A stretch of 64,000 bases of DNA from CAVZLD01 sp964522605 (GTDB lineage: Bacteria; Planctomycetota; Planctomycetia; Pirellulales; Pirellulaceae), in contig CAZFWV010000001.1 in assembly GCA_964522605.1 (NCBI GenBank), forward strand, positions 1 through 64,000. Reading direction: 5' to 3'. Position numbers and translations under genes: made by a program. Positions 27,077 through 39,900 of this stretch are shown in pieces. The notes beneath the pieces are model-generated. The model had not been told where the DNA came from, did not search any database, and worked only from the letters and a program-made list of their open reading frames with translations. The first letter of the stretch is position 1. Each line of letters begins with the position of its first letter.

Positions 27077-27661
27077 ATGCTCCCGACTTTTGAAATGCGA
27101 TGGTTCTTTCGTCAATTGCCCCTCGAGATGGAGTGCCACTTTCCATCCTCCGAATGGCTCGCATCGCGCACGGATTGGTATGCCCTGCCCTGCGATCCCC
27201 GGTGCGGAATCAAGTTGCGCGAAGGTCGCATGGAAATCAAATTGCAGATCGCGTCGCTCGGGACGCGCACGCTCGGATCATTCCGCGGAGAGCTGGAATC
27301 GTGGAACAAGTGGGGGCTCGAATTCGCCCCGGGAGAGTTTCCCGCGCAGCGAGACCTGGAGGGCTCCGGCTGGGTCGCCGTCGACAAACAGCGCAACCTG
27401 CAACATTTTGCCGTGGCTGATTCCTACGTCACCGAAATCGACACACGACCGGTCAACGGATGCGAGTTCGAACTAACGCAGTTGCGTGTACAAGACGAAA
27501 TCTGGTGGACGGTTGGATTCGAAGCCGTGGGCGCACCGGACCAACTGGAAACGAACCTCGCACTCGTCGCCCAAACCATCCAACAGCGGAACGGGTTCCT
27601 CCAGCCGTTCGCTGCCGAGAACTCCTTGGGCTACGCTCGCTGGCTGGGAAGATTCGTCTGA
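27077..27661 (+). CDS. small conserved protein, possibly CYTH/TTM-like
   Basis: 194 residues, starting 12 bp after the previous stop, so it is the last gene of the transporter operon. There is no signal peptide or membrane segment. The opening EMRWFF, then CGIKLREGRMEIKLQIASLG, is an alternating charged/beta pattern that recalls the strands of CYTH/triphosphate-tunnel enzymes, but a clear ExExK motif is lacking. I recall similar unnamed proteins from cyanobacteria and planctomycetes. Function unknown. Confidence 0.72.
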   Translation: MLPTFEMRWFFRQLPLEMECHFPSSEWLASRTDWYALPCDPRCGIKLREGRMEIKLQIASLGTRTLGSFRGELESWNKWGLEFAPGEFPAQRDLEGSGWVAVDKQRNLQHFAVADSYVTEIDTRPVNGCEFELTQLRVQDEIWWTVGFEAVGAPDQLETNLALVAQTIQQRNGFLQPFAAENSLGYARWLGRFV

Positions 27662-27710
27662 CCCACCAACCGGCTCGGATGAAGTGACAACACCTTCCCC
27701 GTGGCCTTTC

Positions 27711-27844
27711 GTTTAACCCGCAGCCGTCAGGCGAGGTGCGTTTAACCGCAGGCTCACGTCGCGCGTATGGAGCCGCAGTTTTGCGGAACGGTCAGCGACA
27801 ACCGGATCCAGAAGCGGACCTCGCCTGACGGCTGCGGGTTAAAC
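27711..27844. repeat. perfect 27-bp inverted repeat between convergent genes
   Basis: Arms 27711-27737 (starting GTTTAACCCGCAGCCG) and 27818-27844 (its exact reverse complement) enclose 80 bp. The inner side repeats part of the arm (GTTTAACCGCAGG from 27739). The surrounding 27662-27954 holds no gene. It lies between the ends of the 27077 and 27955 genes. It could act as a two-way transcript end or be a small mobile palindrome (MITE/REP-like). Confidence 0.85.
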
Positions 27845-27954
27845 AGACCTCGCCGAACGCTGTGGGTTCAGAGCGTACGCCTGACGATGGATCGATCGGC
27901 GGATATCCGTTTCATCCGCTCGATCCGTGGTTTCTTCTGAGAAGCAACGGTGCG

Positions 27955-30900
27955 TTAGAACTCAAACTCGTCCAACCCGGTGCCAGGGTCTCGAGCGGCC
28001 ACCAGGTCCGCTGCGAGATCATCGAACAGCTCGTCCAGATCCGTCGCATCCAATTCGGGGTCATCCCACACGGTGTACTGGCTCGGGCGACACGTCGAAG
28101 AATTCGGCTCCCAAAGGAGGGCTTTTTCCGTTGTTCGATCGACAATGCGATCGACTGCCTGCGCGGTCAGTTCGGCATCGTCATTCGGCACGATCATGGC
28201 GGACGCATCGAGCACGGCGGCACCAAGATCCCGCATTGCCGACAACGACAGTCCCGATTCCGCGAGGGAGGGCTCGCCCTCGGCCAGGGCCATGACGGCT
28301 TGGGCTGACGGGCTGTTGAGGGCATTGATGATCAGCAGCGCGTCACGCGGCGTCACAAAACCATCTCCGTCAACGTCGACGTAGCCGACTTCCTCGGGAA
28401 CCAGATCTGGAGGCTGCGGCGGATTGGGCAGCAGGCCGGTCGCCGGATTCCCCGCCACATGGTTATTCAGTTCGTTGATCACCAGCAGCGCGTCCAGCGG
28501 AACGACAGAGCCGTCGTTATTCACGTCCAACGGAGACGGTTCATTCTGCCAGGGCCGCTGGCTCACAATCTGAACGTAGTAGTCTTCGACCTCGCCATCG
28601 AGGGCAATTCCCGTCGGTCCCAGATTCCCATCACGACTGTAACGGAAGCGGGCGAAGGACGGCCCCAAAGTCGTGGTCGCCGGCAGCATCACTTGCAGGT
28701 CGTTAGTGCCTGCGGTTACTGCCACACTGTTGAGGATCTGTTCGCCCGCATCGTCCCACTGACCATCGCGGTCCAAATCAACCCACGCATCCACAAATCC
28801 GTTCGTCGAGGCGATGATCGTAATCGGCGTCGTCGCGCCTGCTGTCAACAGCCCGTCGAACAGAACTCCATCGTCGAACAAATCTCCATCGGCGAACTCA
28901 CTGACGTGGGCGTCCGGTTCAAAGTCCACGCCCGCTCCCAGGAAGATACCCGGAATGACGGCATGCCGCGCACCGTCGTCTTCTGACAGCGTGGGATACT
29001 GATCGGGCGTATCACCGAAGTCAAAGTCGAGATGGACATTCAGGGTGATGAAGAACCGCACGTGGAAGGGCGCCTGGTTCTCATTCGTCCGCAGTGCATT
29101 CCCGGCGATATCGCGAATCCCTGGTAGAATCTCAATCTCGTACACGTGACCATTGACCCAGATCCCGGCTTGAGGTGACAGCAGAATCTGATCGTTGTTC
29201 GCCTGGTAGTCGAAGCGATAGTCGATGCCCGGTGTCAGCAAGACGCCGTCGCGCCGCAAGAGCACTAAGTCACTTGTGACCAGGTCATCGTCGATTCCCG
29301 TGCCACCACGCAATCCGAGTTCATCGAGATCACGGAGCTGAACGATAAACTGCCGGAGATTGGCATCTTCGAGGATCACTCGGTTCGGGGCGCGATCCTG
29401 GTCGTTCACGTCGTTGTCCAGCGGGACGAACAGATTCGCCGTCGGTCCCAAGTAATCCACACGGTCGATCGCACCGCGATCGACGAAGACGTTCTCACCC
29501 ACGCCATCGGGCGGAGCGACGCGCGGATCATCGATCCGTTTCTGTCCGAGCACGTCAAACTCAGGTGCCAGGATCGGCGAGGGCGAAATCCCCAAGGGAT
29601 CCTTCACGCTCACGAGTTCCGAGCGATCTTCGACCGAGTCGACGGAGCTGTCGATGATTCGCGATGCGGGGGCTGGATAGAAATTCCCTCGATCACGATC
29701 CACAAACAGCGGCGCCTCCAAAGGCAACTCAATGGCGAAATCGCCAATCCCGATGTTCCGCGTGTTGTCGTAATTACCTTGGTACACCGAGGCACCGACG
29801 ATCGTTGTACGCGCTGTATTGTCAACAGAAATCCCGTCCTGGAAATTGACAATGACATTGTTCAGCAGCGTCGGACTCGCCTTGTGCTCCACGCGAATGG
29901 CAACATCCTTGAAGTCATCCTTATTGAGCAGGCGGGATGCGGGAAGCAAACCACCTTGGCCGACGATCGTGTTGTTCACGATTCGCCCGAACGGTACTGC
30001 CGCGTCGGGCGCCGGTCGGACAAAATTCGGCAGAGCAAATGGAGCCGAATCGGGCAGCAGGGCAATCGAAACTGCTCCCTCGATGTAGATCTCGTGCCCC
30101 TTCCCGCGATAGAGCGTGACATCGAGATTGGAGGCAAGAATGGCCTCCATAATCGAGTCAGCCGTATCGAGAAGATTCAGCTCGTACCGTCCCTGGCAGG
30201 AATCGTCCAGGCCATGCATCACCTGACACCAATCGACGGGGGCCGTCGGCCACGGATCCCAGTCAATCGGGATGTTTCCAGGCTGGACATTCGCCGGATT
30301 CTCCTGAATCTCAAAGTTCGCACTGGTTCCGTTGACGTCCGTGATCTGGAACATCACGCCATCGGTGGCCTCGTAGTATTCGTCCGGAGCATCGATGACC
30401 GGTGCGGTGAAGATGAGCCCACCGGGATCTCCGCTGAAGCGAATCCCGCCTTCGGCACCGAAAGCGATCACATTGCTCGTGATTGTCACGCCTGCCGTGA
30501 GCTGATCCTGGTTGATTTCGCGCAGGTTGCGGACCGATCCCGCATGAGGCGTGTAATCGCCGAACGTGCTCTGGGCATGGTCTCGTTCATCGTCCGCATC
30601 AAAGTAGCCATAGGTTGCTACTTGGTTGTACGGATGCAGGCACGTCCCGGGCGCGCCAGGCGCCAACGGATCGGGATCGCCACAGGGTAAATCACGCAGG
30701 CCATCTTCTACGACAATACCGAAGAAGGCGGAATGCGTAATCGTGTTCGACTGGATGATCACCTGTCCTTGATCACGGAAGACGTTTGAAGAACCTTTCT
30801 CGTCATAACTGATCATCTCAATCCCGACTGTCTCGACACTCACGTTGCCATGCAAGTCGATGCGATTCGTCGTACCTCCGGGACCAAACGCCTCCTGGTT

Positions 30901-33900
30901 CGACGTGGCGGCCCGCAAATCCAGCACGCCTGCGAGTGCGAGCGTGTTGACCTCATCCCGTATACGCTCCGCAATCACGTGGGCGGGTTCGTCCACGTCA
31001 AACGGAATCACCACGTGGTCGGGCGACGCTCCGTTCGCCAAAGCAACGTCATCATATTCGAAGGTGATCGTCGTTAAGCCATCACCAATCGTGAACGTCT
31101 GTCCGTCGGCCACGGCGCTCCCGGCGGGGGCAACCAGGGTGACGGCCTGCGTGAATCGATCGCGTGCATCAAACGACTCGACCGGAGCACCCAACCGCGT
31201 GTAGTCGGTGGCCCGGCGAATGGCCACGTCATACTCGCCCACGACAATTGAGTTTTCCGGATTTCCACACCCTGGAAAACGACACACAACGGTCCCCGTA
31301 TCGGGCAGGAACGGATCAAAACTACCAAGCTCCGCGACCTGGAGTTGCGCCGGCGGCCGGAAGTCAATCGTGTGCACACCACGCGACTCAAAGCCGACAA
31401 TCAGGTCATCGACATATACGGCCTCGAAGGGGACCGAGAAGTTCTGGTCCGGCGTATCGGGGAAATCGTAATCGATGGCGGAGTTGTTTTGATACCGGAG
31501 GTTCGTCGCAAAGTTCCCCAAGGCATCGCCTGGCAAGAAATTGGCCAGCCCGAGCGGTCCGGGATCGGTCACCTCATGTCCGATAATTCGCACGAGGTAA
31601 TCATAGGACTTGATTACGTCGATGTTGCCTTCCGCGAACACATCGGCCAGGGGTTGCACCATCGCCTCGGCAACTTCCGTCGATGTCATCTCGGAATGAA
31701 TCACAATCGGATGATTTCCGTCGGCGACGCCCGGTGCGCCCTCAACGAGCAGTCCGGTTCCTCCACTCTGACTAATGCTGGCAACCTGTTCGAAATTGAT
31801 CCGATAGAAAGACGGAACCAGCTCTTCAAGATCGCCCGGCAACGGATCGGGCAGCTCTGGAACGTGCATCGTGATCGTCAAACTGCCATCGGCCACGGCC
31901 GTCGCGAGCGCCTTGTATATCTTGAGAGCCACTACTTCGGCCGAATCCGAATCGTCAATCGCAATTCCGTTGCCCGTGCCCTGTCGATCCATCACGAGAG
32001 TTACTGACGCACCGTTCTCATCAGTAATCGTCAATTCTTCTCCATGGCTAATGGCCGGACCATTGCGTCCCGCTAATGTGTAGCCCAAGTCGAATTCAAA
32101 AACCTGCTCGTCATCAACGATGAACGTATCGCCATCCCGCAGCAAGCTTCCGTCCAGAGCCTTCAATTCCGCTCCACCGGTCGTCCTAGCGCCGCCTAAG
32201 TCGAAGGATCCGGCCGTGCTGAAATCGAAACGCAACCGAAGTTTGTCGCTTCCCGCAAAATCAGCCAGGGAGATCCGGGCCTGCCGCCAGACACCTTCTC
32301 TCTCGTCGACCGGTGTCGTTCGACCTGGGCCAGCCGGATCAACACCATCTCGGATGCCATTCGGCGGATTAAACGGAAACTGAGGTGGCGTGGTTGGCGG
32401 GATCAGTGGTGGTTCGCCCAAGTCCGGCAGAGGATCCGGAATCGCCGGCACATCCTGCCAAGTGTTGTCGAACAACGGTTGAACCTCGATCAGGATATCA
32501 TCCGCGGGGTCATTATCGACGAGCAGATCCGTGGTCGAGTTCGACGCCAACAGATGCCACTGCCCACGCCCTTGCTCCCGGCTATCGTCCGCAACGAACA
32601 CGCGGAACGTATCTACACCATCCGCATCTTCGGTCACGAGGTAGTAGGTGAAGTACACGTACGGCTCATCGGCATCGGAATAACCCTGCAGGCTGAACTC
32701 CTTGCTGATCAGACTGCCGTGCGCACCGCCTGCAAAGTCGTAGTACCGACTGTTGTCGGGACTTGGCGGGACGAGAGCTTCCCCAAAGTGGAAACTGGCA
32801 CCCACCGGATGCTTGCCGGGATCATTGATGCGTTCGGTGGTGATGTGCCACATATTCGTGTCGAGCGTGGCGAATTCCACACCCACTGCGCCGCGGACTC
32901 CGGTGCTGATGTAGCTGGCACCGTCGAGGAATACGGGCTGCAGGAGGCCGTCCAGGTCGAAGGCATACAGATCGCCATTGCCGGCCATCCCGAACAACAT
33001 TTGGGCGTACTTGCCGTCCTCCACGTTTTGCGGTCCGGCGGTTAGGCCCTCAAATTCCACGGCCTCGATCGGATCCTCGGTGGTCATGATCGTGGCAATG
33101 TAACTGGCCGCTGCCGCCGGCGGATTATCGGCATTCGGATTGTTGTTGTAATTCGTGATTTCGAACAATCCACCGCGATCTGTCACGGCAAACAGCCGCG
33201 CTCCAACAAAGGAGATCCCCGTGATGTTTCCACCATCGCTCCCGTCGGGGAAACTCGTATCCAGCACACCCATTTCGTAGTAGTCCGTTCCCGCGCTCGG
33301 GGCACCGCTGGCGATGTCAGCTGGAATCCGCGTGGGATCGTCATCAGCACGCATGCCGTTGACTGCCGCATCGCCGATTACCCCATCCTCTGCCCGGAAG
33401 CGATACAAGATATTGGGAATGCCAGCCCCAAGACGCTGGCCAACTGCGTATCCCGTCGTCACGTCCGGGCCGGCAGGTGCAAAATCCATCGCGTCGAACA
33501 AGACGCCTTCGTCGGCGAGAATTGGAGTGCCTGGGTTGGCTGCATCGTCCATGTAGGTTCCCAAGAGATCATCGCCCAAATCGATGACACTGGCATCTCC
33601 CGAATTGATCAGCAGATAGTGACCAACCGTTGCGTCGGACGGTGGTGCACCCTGGCCAAGATCGTTGGCGTAGGCATGCAGCCGCTGCCCCTGTAAGCCG
33701 CGCGGCACAACATTCGGGTCGTCGCCGGGGCCGGTGGTCCGATCAAACAGGGGATTGTCACGCAGCGCAAAGTCGCCGATCGTCGGCGTTGCTCCCCCCA
33801 GGGAAAGCTGGCCGATTGGCGCCTCGAGTCGTCCGGTGAACGGATCAACCGTCGTGATTGCATTCGCGGTTGCCACGAACATCGTTACATCGCCCAAATG

Positions 33901-36900
33901 GAAGGGAACGATGCTTTCCATGTCCAGAGCTTGTGGCAACTGAGGTTGCGTATACGGAGACGTCGCGGTCGGCCCGGTTCCCGGATCGGTAATTGGCGCA
34001 TCAATATGATCGTCGATGATGCGCGTCAGCACATTCAGCGGTTCGACGCGAACATAGGGATTCAACGAAAGCTCGGAGACGAATTGATCGTGTTCCATCG
34101 GTCCCACGATCGTGCTCGTCACCTGCAGCAGGTAGAACCCTTCCGTAAGCGAAATCGGTCCGACCATCGGGTCCAGTCGCCCCGCACTGCCGCGTGAGAG
34201 GTCGTCAAGATCATCGTTTTCCAGTGGTGCCGGAAGGTCATCGCGGTCTCCCGAAGTTCGGCTCGAATACAGCAAGGCGCCCGCGATGAATTCTGGATCC
34301 GGAGGAGTCGACAGACCTGGCTCATCCAGGAAGGGTAATCCCGACAAGTCGAGGTTCGCCTCGTAGATCGCGATCGATGCATCAACGCGCCCCAATTGAT
34401 CGGCATAGTCCAGGTCGATCATGAAGGCACCCGACTTGAGTGAGAAATCATCCGTGCGATCGATCGCATCGTATCCGACCTGGAACAGGTACCAATCCAC
34501 GTCGAACCCGTTGTCGATATTCCCCGCAATCGAAATGGTCGCCCGATCCGTGTTCAGAATATTCCCGAGCCACTGCGCATCGGAAAAACTCGAACCGATA
34601 AAATTCCGACCATTGTTCGGCAGAGCAACCTCCTCATTCACGGACGCGTCTTCAACAATCTCACCAAGCAAAGGCGAATGCGCCGGCATACCACGGACTC
34701 GAATCCCGTCGGTCGCATATCGAATGTCAGAATACTGGATCGATGCACCTGGAAGTTCGTCCAGTTCGCGCAACCGCAACTGCAACTGATAGACGCCCGA
34801 GGTCAGACCACGGCGAACGTTGTCGATATTCGGACTGCTGCTGCGAACGCGAACGTGATAAAGTCCTTCACTTCCCGGTTCGCCGGGCAGAACCAGTCGC
34901 ATGCCCGCATCCGACGGATTCACGGTCCAATAGTCGTGCGGCTGGTAGACGGACTTCTGCAGTCCGTAGGCTCGAATGTCGGGCGCGGCATAACGCGACT
35001 CCAATCCCTGACCTTCCGCAAACGAGTTGTCGGAACGCGCTAATACGCTGCCTTCTGCATCGATTAGCTCCACCACCGAATCCAGTTTGTTGCTCGTGCG
35101 ATCAATGTCCAGCCAGACTTCCGTTCCCGCTGTTGCTCGGAAACTATAGACATCCACATCGCTGGGCGAGGAGACAACGCCGTAGACTTGATAGCCGAGT
35201 CGCAGCACATCATCGCTGTTCCCTTCGCCTTGTCCCAAATCGCCAATGAACTGCGCCGTCGACGGATCACCATTCGACTCGGGCGCTTCCGCGGCCGGAT
35301 TCTCGAATTCCGTCACAACGCCCACGTTGCGGTCGTGGGTGTACTGTTCGAGCGTCAGCCCTTGCCAGTCGCCGGCGATTCCACCGCCCACAATGTCCCA
35401 GCCGATCAAGTCGAAGGCGATTCGGTCCCAGGGAGAAATGAAGTTCCCGCCCCGTTCCGGAACGGTGGGATCCATCAGCCCAATCGTGAAGGTGATCTCC
35501 GGATCGAGGTCATCCTTCCAATGGCTGGCCTGACCGCCATCGCCATTGTTCGCCCCCGTGGACATGGGGATGTCCCCCTTCCGCAAGCGAGGCAGCACTA
35601 AGCCGAATGGGTCGAACTCACCGCCGTCATAGAAGACCTGATCAAGCGCTGGGTCCAAGGCGCGCGCCGAGTTCGTGAAATCCACGGCACCCCGACCGGG
35701 TTCAAGTCGAAACAGATCGAGCGGGCGAAGCTGGACATTTCTCGGCAATGCAGGATCGGTCAGCGCGCGGTCGATATCGTCGACCTCACTCACGAATCCC
35801 AACGCATGACCGATTTCGTGGGCCACCACGCCGACGAAATCCACGGTTCCGGGCATGATTCCGTCCGTCGGGTCGTAGTCGAAATACATCGGCGACCCAT
35901 CGACGTTGCGCGCAAAGGGATTGATATCGAAGACGATGTCCGCATCTCGATTCTTCGTCGGGTCGAATTGGGATACGACCGGCGGCAGTTGGGCACCCAG
36001 ACCGATCGCTTTGGCATTCGCGTAGGTCAGCTCGATCAGAGGATCCACAACAAAGGGATTGCCTGGATCCTCGGGCACCGTGTATTCCAGATTCGCGAAG
36101 GAAGGAACTTCGCGGACAATCGTCTCGTGTGGTCGCGCGTCGCCAATCATTGCCTGACGTACCGTGTCGTAGCTGAACGTCGTCAGCTCCGAGGCGGCCC
36201 CGCCGAGAATACCGCCGCCCAACTCCTGAAGCTCGAAATCCAACACGACGGTAATCGGATCCTCGATCAACCGCTCCCAGATCCGAGCGGCCATTTCGGC
36301 GGCCTTACGTACCTGGGGCCTGGATCGAATCTGGGGACCGAAGACCATGTCGATTTGGAAGCTGCCCTGCAGTCGCGTTCGCTCAGGACGTCCGCCTCCA
36401 TCGGTGTCGTTTTGCGGTCGTCCCTGAGAATCGAGACCGGCGCCAACCGAGTCGTCGGCCAGCGAAGTCAGGACGACGGGATGGCCCGGCTGACCAACCA
36501 CGTGCAGCATGCCGCCAATTCGATCTTCAATCTCTAGCGGACGACCGGACGACGTGAAACCGGCCGTAGCTCCCTGGGTCTTGATCACCAGACTTTCGGT
36601 GGGACTACTCTCCAATCGCAGTCCGCCAAACGTATGGAAATCCGGGATGACGAGTTCATCAAAAAGGACATGCACGATGTCCGTATCGTCCCACACGCCC
36701 TCCGTCGTCAGCGTGTTTCCAAAAACCGTGATCCCGTCTCGAGTCAACGACTTGCCCCGCACGATCATTCCGTTGATCCCGTTGTCTTCCAATCGGTTAT
36801 CGCGCACCAATGGGCCATGATTATCGACGACCGTGCTTGCCGTCTGCACGCGGCCCGTCGCCCGACCGTAGTCACTGAGAAGCTCATAATTCAGGGAGTT

Positions 36901-39900
36901 GAAGTTGACGGAAACTGCACCGCCACGATTTCCTTCCGTGCCCCGAATGACATTGCCCACGATGACCGGTTGTGCCTGGTGTACGAAGATGGCACCTTCA
37001 TCATTCAGACCGCGTCCCTCGCGCATCGGTTCGGCCTGCCCGCCGCGACCGTTCGCGTTGAATTCGATCATGCTGTGGGTCAGCCGCAGGTCACCTTGAT
37101 GCACCTCAACGACATTGAATCCCGCAAAGGATCCCTCGACTCGAATGACACCACCGCCGTAGGCGATGTGGGCATAGTCGAAGCTCCCCAGCGCCGAGTG
37201 GCCAATGTACAGTCCACCCCAGTCCCCCGCAGCCGGAGGACTTGTCTCGCCGATCGCCGACTGGGCGGTTTGGAACGTCCCACTGGTCGAGCCAAAGCGG
37301 GTGTCCACGAAGGAGGTGAAGACGATGGACTGATTGGCAAGCCCTTCGGCCAGCAGCTGCGTGCTCACGCCGGTCTCGATTCGAGAACTGTCTAATTTGA
37401 CGGTAATCCCCGGATCGACTTTCAATTGCGCATCGGTCCGCGCCTTCAATTGTCCCGTCACCGCGTCGCGCAACGGGCCACCCGGTGTTCCCGCAATCAC
37501 CAGGTTTTCGGACACGACGTGAACGATTCCCGTATCGTCCCACCGACCGGTGACGGTCAGCCGCTGAAGCTTACCGCCCGCCGGCGTGGAAATCCTCACG
37601 AACATGCCGTTGATCGAGTTATCGACCAACATATTACCCCGAATGTCGGGCCCGACACGATCGTAGTCGGAAGTGAACGGCGTCTCCTGATAGTCAATCC
37701 CCAACGAATCGGGCGCATTGAAATTCGTTTCTTCAAAGCTGTTCGGATTGGCGGACATCGCCGCATCCGCACTGGAAGTGATCTGATTGAAGGTGATCGT
37801 CGGCCGCGCATCGATCAAGTGAATGGGATTGATGACTTGCGGAACGGAGTTGATCGTCACGTTGCCGCCGCCGTACCGCAGATCGGCCTGATTGACGATA
37901 TTCAGATAGACGCCTCGATGCTCGTACACACTCCGCCGCTCGGCTCGATCGACGTCGTTCTGGAAGATCAATCCGCCCCAATCTCCCGGATCGGGCTCCG
38001 TCTCCCGAGGATTCGTGTCCACACCGATCGACTCATCGTCGTAGGAGGTGAAGATGACCTGCGTTTCCGGTGTCCCCAAGACCTGCAAGACCGATCGACT
38101 GCGGTCGATCGTCACCGAAGAACTGCCGACGTGAATGTTCGACTTGAGCATCTTGAAGATCGCGCCCTCGTCGACCATCATCGCAACGCCGCGCGGGATC
38201 GCGAGGCTGGAACCGTCGGCCAGCGGATTGGAACCACTCAACCCAATCTCGTAAGCCAGATTGTCGTCCAGCGTATTGATATCACCATCAGCGCCACCGT
38301 TGCCCTGAACACGCAGGATCCCACCGGAGGTCAGCCGCGAACTGGTCAGAGCCGTTCGGAGATTCTTAAAGGGACGGGCCAGTGAACCATCGCCCCCCGT
38401 GGGAGCCGACTTGTCAACAAAGACTGTGCGCACCAAGGGCTCCGCGCGGAACCAGAAATTGTATTCGCCTCCCGGTACTCCATCGCCGTCCCCGTCGAAA
38501 GCAACACCGGTCTCGTCCCGCAGAACGTTGTCTTCGCGCGGCTGGAAGTCCAGTCGCAGGTCGTATTCCCCTTGCGTCAGTCCGCCGGAACCGGTGTCTT
38601 CAATGGTCGGGTCGAACTGGGAGTTGCCGCTGGCCGCCACCGCCAGGAAATAGACACCCGGCTCAATATCGGTGATTCGAATCAGAGAATCTTCGCTGAA
38701 GTAATCATCATTGCGGGCCACCAGTTGACGACTCGTTCCGACCTGACGATACAAGGTCAGCGACGTATCCAAGAGACTGGAATCGAGTCGCCGCTCGGCA
38801 ATCGTCTCCGCGGCAAACACGCCGGGCGTCGTGATTTCGAAACGATAAACGTCGATATCGTTGCTTTCCGGTCGATATAGATGCTGCAGATGGACGATAT
38901 CCGCATCGCCCGGAAAGACGGATTCCGCCCGCACATAATACGGGTTCGTCGCGAGATCCACGTTGGCCGTTACGCTCGGATCGAAATACAACTCCGGATC
39001 GAAATTCATCGCGTTCTGCGGCGGCAGATCGTCCGTGTTGCCCAACCCTAGGACCCAACCGATCTCGTGCATGGCCTGATAGAACCAGCTGACGCGCCCT
39101 GCATCCAGCGTATTACCGAAGGAATCATCCCAAAGTTCGGCGTTGTCCATGATCGCCGTCGGCACAATCACCGGCGTCGGCGTGCCGTCGATACTGAACT
39201 GCTCGATCACGACGTCCATGTTCGGCAATTCATCCTGCACCAGCTGCGGACCGGCCAAGCCGAAGTTCACCCCTGGACCGGTGGTTGCCGTGGGCCGCAG
39301 CGCCCGAATGTCTCCGGTTGCCACACTGATCACATTCGCTCGTAGAATTTCCGCACCGGTCGGATCCGTCACGGTCACAAGTTCGACCACATCCGGATTG
39401 CGCAGATCGGCTTCCGTGATCTCCAAAAACTGAACGCCTGACACCGACCCCAGAATCTCGAACACTTCGCGCGCCCGCTGCTTCTGCGTCTCAGTAATGA
39501 CATTCAAAAGCGGCTTGCCTTGCGGATCCGTGCCGTAACGCTGTCGGAAGATGTAGGGAATCGTGGTGATCCCCGCAACTTTGTCTGCCGCATCAAGGTC
39601 TCCGTTCAGATCCTGCGCATAATGCGACTGAACGAGCGCAATCTGACGGTGTCCTGGTTCGTGCTCGGCACCGGGATAGTCCAGCGGAAACTCGATCGGC
39701 TCGATCGCCGTCGACACCATCAGCGTCTCGGCGCCCAACACTTCCAGATTCATCGCCGTGTCAAAGCTGGACCCCGGATCGCTTTCCACCGGTACTTGCA
39801 CCGGGGGCGGCGGCGCGGCTTCGTCGTTGCCAATCCGCAAGCGGTAGGTGCCCGACTGAGTCAATCGCCCCGGTTCTTCCGGCCCGTTCCCGATGTTCTC

